DNA from: CALAED01 sp937891035
GTDB lineage: Bacteria; Actinomycetota; Actinomycetes; Streptosporangiales; Streptosporangiaceae
DNA length: 6,415 nucleotides
Direction: 5' to 3'
NCBI GenBank assembly: GCA_035642125.1
Contig: DASQSZ010000414.1
Span: 1 to 6,415, forward strand
This document shows positions 3,794 through 6,415 of the stretch, piece after piece. The notes beneath the pieces are model-generated. The model worked only from the letters and a program-made list of their open reading frames with translations. It searched no databases and was not told where the DNA came from. The translations under genes and the position numbers were made by a program. Positions within the stretch are counted from its first letter, which is position 1. Every line of letters begins with the position of its first letter.

Positions 3794-6280
3794 TTGCCAC
3801 GCAGAGCGGATCGGTATCTCGCGTTCCATGCCGGCGGCGTTGAACGCGAGATACCGCCTGCCCCGGTGACCGGCGCGCGACAGGGAACGGGCACCGAATC
3901 CGGCGGTCGGCCCGAACCGGGATCCGGGATCGAACCGGGATCCGGCACCGGCGCCGGGGATGAGAGCAAGGCCGGTGGCGCCGATCCGGCGGCGCCGCGC
4001 CGGGCCGGCCGGGAGTTCGCGCGGACGCGCGCCGAGTTCGCCGCCGCCCGCGCCGCCCGCGCCGGCGAGCTCGACCGCTGGCTGACCGAGTTGCTCGGCG
4101 CCGAACCCGATGTGGCGCTGATCGCGGTCGGCAGCCATGCCCGCCGCGAGCTGACCCCCGGTGGCGACCTCGACCTCGTCCTCGTGCACCGCGGACGCGC
4201 CGACGTGGGCGAGGTGGCCGACCGGGTCTGGTATCCGGTCTGGGACTCGGGGACGCGGCTCGACCATTCGGTCCGTACCCTCCAGGAGGCCCGGAGCGTC
4301 GCGCAGACGGACCTGAAGGCGATGCTCGGCCTGCTGTCGGCCCGGCGGGTGGCCGGCGACCCTACGCTCGTCGACGAGCTGCGCGCCGCCGTGCTGGCGG
4401 ACTGGCGGACGCAGGCGCGGCGCCGGCTGGCCGACCTCGCCGAGCTGACCCGCGCCCGCTGGGATCGGCAGGGCGAGTTGGCCTTCCTGCTCGAACCCGA
4501 TCTCAAGGACGCGCGCGGCGGGCTGCGCGACGTCCACGTCATGCAGGCGGTCGCGGCGTCCTGGGTGGCCTCAGCCCCCGATGAGCGCGTTCGCGAGGCG
4601 TACGGGCTGTTGCTCGACGCGAGACACGCCCTGCATGTGACGATCGGGCGGGCCGCCGATCGTCTGCTGCTGCAAGAGCAGGACGCCGTGGCGCGCGAGC
4701 TCGGGCTCCTCGACGCGGACGTGCTGTTGCGCACGGTCGCCGAGGCGGCCCGCAAGATCACCTTCGCGGCGGATCAACTGTGGCGGCAGGTCGACCGGTT
4801 TTGCGCCCCGCGGCGGCGGCGCGCGGAACGGCGCCCGCTCGCCGACGGCGTCGTCGAGCAAGACGGCGAGGTCGTGCTGGCCAGGGGGGCCGACGGGGCC
4901 GACGATCCCACCCTCGTGCTGCGGGCGGCGGCCGCCGCTGCGCAGGCCGGGCTGCCGCTGGCGCCGGCGACCGTACAGCGGCTGGCCGAGCGTTCCGGGC
5001 CGCTGCCAGTCCCATGGCCGGCGGCGGCGCGCGAGGCCTTGATCTCACTGCTCGGCGCCGGGCCGTCGGCGATCGGCGTGTGGGAGGCGCTCGACCAGGC
5101 GGGTGTGATCGTACGGCTGCTGCCCGACTGGGAACGGGTGCGCAACCGGCCGCAGCGCAACCCGGTGCACCGGTTCACCGTGGACCGGCACCTCGTGGAG
5201 TGCGCGGCCGAGGCCGCCGCGCTCACTCGCGAGGTGGCCAGGCCGGACCTGCTGCTGGTCGGCGGACTGCTGCACGACATCGGCAAGGGCTGGCCGGGCG
5301 ATCATTCTCGCAGCGGTGCCGTCGTCGCCCGCGACCTGGGCGGCCGGATGGGCTTCGCGGCACGCGACGTGGACGTGCTCGAAGCGCTCGTCCGCCATCA
5401 TCTGCTGCTCCCGGAGACCGCGACGCGGCGTGACCTGGACGACCCGGTGACGATCCAGACCGTCGCCGCCGCCGTCGGCAGCCGTCAGGTCCTCGAGCTG
5501 CTGGCCGCGCTGGCGATCGCGGACGGGAACGCCACCGGACCGGCCGCGTGGGGGTCCTGGAAGGCCGGCCTGGTCGCCGAACTGGCCCGGCGTACGGACG
5601 CGTTGCTCGCGGGGGAGACGCCGCGCCAGGTCTTGACGCCCGATCCCGACCACCTCACTCTGGCCAGGCATGGCGGCGGTGCGGTACGGGTGGTGGGATC
5701 CCGCGTGGCCGGCGCCGGCTCGGGCGCTTCACCGTTGCGCGTCACCGTGGTCGCGCCCGACCGTACCGGCCTGTTGTGGCGCGCGGCGGGCGTGCTCGCG
5801 CTGCATCGACTCGTGGTCCGGACGGCCCGGGGGATCTCAACGGCCGACGGGGACACCGCGGTGATCGAGTTCACCGCGGTGCCCGAGTACGGCAGCCCGC
5901 CCGATCCGGCCGCGCTCGAAGCCGACCTGCGCCGCATGCTGGCCGATCGGCTGGACGTCGCCAAACGGCTGGAACGGCGGGCCAGGTCGGTGCGCGAACG
6001 ACGGGGAGTCGAGGTTCCGCCGCCCAAGGTGACGATCGTCGACGACGCGTCCCACACCGCGACCGTCGTCGAGGTGCGGGCGCACGATCGGCCCGGTCTG
6101 CTCTGGCGGATCGGCCAGGCGCTGGGCGCGTGCGGTCTGCAGGTGCGAACGGCTCAAGTGGACACGCTGGGCGCGGAGGCGGTCGATGTGTTCTACGTCG
6201 TGGACGGCCAGGGCGCTCGGCTGACCGACGTGACCACGCTGCGGGACGTACGGCTGCGGGTGCTCTCCGCGCTCAGGTGA
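3794..6280 (+). CDS. glnD: PII nucleotidyltransferase / nucleotidyl-removing enzyme GlnD
   Basis: GlnD senses nitrogen status and attaches or removes a nucleotide (AMP in studied actinobacteria, UMP in enterobacteria) on Tyr51 of PII. The protein has 828 residues, in the usual range. Residues 1-70 are a Gly/Pro/Glu-rich, apparently disordered extension. The nucleotidyltransferase domain begins near 72, with VGSHARREL (112-120) and metal-binding D125 and D127 in GGDLDL; the residue before the first Asp is Gly, where Ser is usual. The GlnD-specific EPDLKDARGGLRD lies at 234-246. The HD hydrolase domain spans about 455-600, with H466, H494/D495 in LLHDIGKG, H504, H535/H536 and D577 in IADGNATGP. 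Two ACT domains, at about 648-720 and 756-828, probably bind glutamine. It follows glnK by 38 bp with no visible promoter, so it is cotranscribed. The start is TTG with GGGGAGAG; GTG at 3866 is a weaker alternative that would remove residues 1-24. Confidence 0.96.
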   Translation: MPRRADRYLAFHAGGVEREIPPAPVTGARQGTGTESGGRPEPGSGIEPGSGTGAGDESKAGGADPAAPRRAGREFARTRAEFAAARAARAGELDRWLTELLGAEPDVALIAVGSHARRELTPGGDLDLVLVHRGRADVGEVADRVWYPVWDSGTRLDHSVRTLQEARSVAQTDLKAMLGLLSARRVAGDPTLVDELRAAVLADWRTQARRRLADLAELTRARWDRQGELAFLLEPDLKDARGGLRDVHVMQAVAASWVASAPDERVREAYGLLLDARHALHVTIGRAADRLLLQEQDAVARELGLLDADVLLRTVAEAARKITFAADQLWRQVDRFCAPRRRRAERRPLADGVVEQDGEVVLARGADGADDPTLVLRAAAAAAQAGLPLAPATVQRLAERSGPLPVPWPAAAREALISLLGAGPSAIGVWEALDQAGVIVRLLPDWERVRNRPQRNPVHRFTVDRHLVECAAEAAALTREVARPDLLLVGGLLHDIGKGWPGDHSRSGAVVARDLGGRMGFAARDVDVLEALVRHHLLLPETATRRDLDDPVTIQTVAAAVGSRQVLELLAALAIADGNATGPAAWGSWKAGLVAELARRTDALLAGETPRQVLTPDPDHLTLARHGGGAVRVVGSRVAGAGSGASPLRVTVVAPDRTGLLWRAAGVLALHRLVVRTARGISTADGDTAVIEFTAVPEYGSPPDPAALEADLRRMLADRLDVAKRLERRARSVRERRGVEVPPPKVTIVDDASHTATVVEVRAHDRPGLLWRIGQALGACGLQVRTAQVDTLGAEAVDVFYVVDGQGARLTDVTTLRDVRLRVLSALR
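3812..3856. repeat. Perfect 15-bp inverted repeat at the 5' end of glnD
   Basis: CGGTATCTCGCGTTC (3812-3826) and GAACGCGAGATACCG (3842-3856) are exact reverse complements around a 15-nt loop. The element occupies exactly codons 7-21 of glnD, starting 18 nt after the start of the TTG and 57 nt after the glnK stop. It would form a stable hairpin in mRNA close to the ribosome site. There is no U-tract after it. It could be an attenuator between glnK and glnD, a translational brake, or a small dispersed palindromic element inserted in frame. Which one cannot be told from this window. Confidence 0.75.
3913..3945 (+). repeat. In-frame 18-bp tandem repeat in the glnD 5' region
   Basis: CGAACCGGGATCCGG occurs at 3913-3927 and again at 3931-3945, an 18-bp period that keeps frame and encodes the EPGSGI/EPGSGT repeat at residues 41-52 of GlnD. 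It lies in the disordered N-terminal extension and probably varies in copy number between relatives. Confidence 0.7.
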
Positions 6281-6319
6281 GTCAGGTGAGACGGGGCGAT
6301 CCCGGTCCGGCAGATAGAT

Positions 6320-6361
6320 CCGGCGGGTGATCGGCACGGGGGCGGACCGATCACCCGCCGG
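6320..6361 (+). terminator. Stem-loop terminator after glnD
   Basis: CCGGCGGGTGATCGG (6320-6334) pairs perfectly with CCGATCACCCGCCGG (6347-6361) over a 12-nt loop. It begins 39 nt after the glnD stop and no gene overlaps it. No U-tract follows, as is common for terminators of high-GC actinomycetes. It probably ends the amtB-glnK-glnD transcript; being symmetrical it could work in both directions. The flanking sequence 6281-6319 and 6362-6415 shows no gene. Confidence 0.65.
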
Positions 6362-6415
6362 TGGCCACGGCTGGGCCTTGACCGGCGGGCGGCGACCACG
6401 GGGGTGGGGCCGGCC

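Noticed and set aside
6378..6383. TTGACC as a -35 box for the next gene
   Set aside because: No matching -10 is found 16-19 bp downstream before the window ends.
1..6415. CRISPR arrays, tRNA or rRNA genes, insertion sequences, attachment sites
   Set aside because: No regularly spaced repeats, cloverleaf-like sequence, transposase gene or target duplication was seen; apart from the XRE gene the content is conserved housekeeping.

Overview
This window is from a high-GC actinomycete (phylum Actinomycetota). The genes have strongly GC-biased third codon positions, and the order ftsY, amtB, PII gene, glnD is the conserved actinobacterial arrangement. FtsY carries an N-terminal membrane anchor and the PII protein has Tyr51, both of which fit. 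The order and genus cannot be fixed from sequence alone; a Streptosporangiales-like filamentous actinomycete is my guess.

Layout: 1-233 is the 3' end of an unrecognised + strand gene cut by the window edge. Facing it is a solitary small XRE-type helix-turn-helix regulator on the - strand (288-581). Its promoter (-35 TTGCCT, 17-bp spacer, -10 TAAGAT) has a perfect 18-bp palindrome between and overlapping the two boxes, plus a third half-site. This makes autoregulation likely, and the divergent ftsY (726-1844) may also be affected. ftsY encodes the signal recognition particle receptor.

After a 205-bp gap comes the ammonium/nitrogen-signalling operon. It holds amtB (2050-3420, ammonium channel), glnK/glnB (3417-3755, PII protein, overlapping amtB by ATGA) and glnD (3794-6280, PII nucleotidyltransferase/nucleotidyl-removing enzyme, TTG start). 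The gap before amtB is relatively AT-rich and holds five GAAAC-type elements. Two of them are spaced GAAAC-n6-GAAAC, as in GlnR boxes, so induction under nitrogen limitation is the likely control. A perfect 15-bp inverted repeat lies 18 nt inside glnD, right after its TTG start, and may attenuate or translationally limit glnD relative to amtB-glnK. A second 15-bp stem-loop without a U-tract follows glnD and probably ends the operon.

Working together: AmtB imports ammonium and its C-terminal tail can be plugged by GlnK. GlnD modifies or demodifies GlnK at Tyr51 according to nitrogen status sensed through its ACT domains. FtsY serves co-translational membrane targeting, which polytopic proteins such as AmtB need. 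I see no evidence of a wholly new multi-gene system. The points most worth a second look are regulatory: the XRE operator, the GAAAC cluster and the hairpin at the start of glnD.
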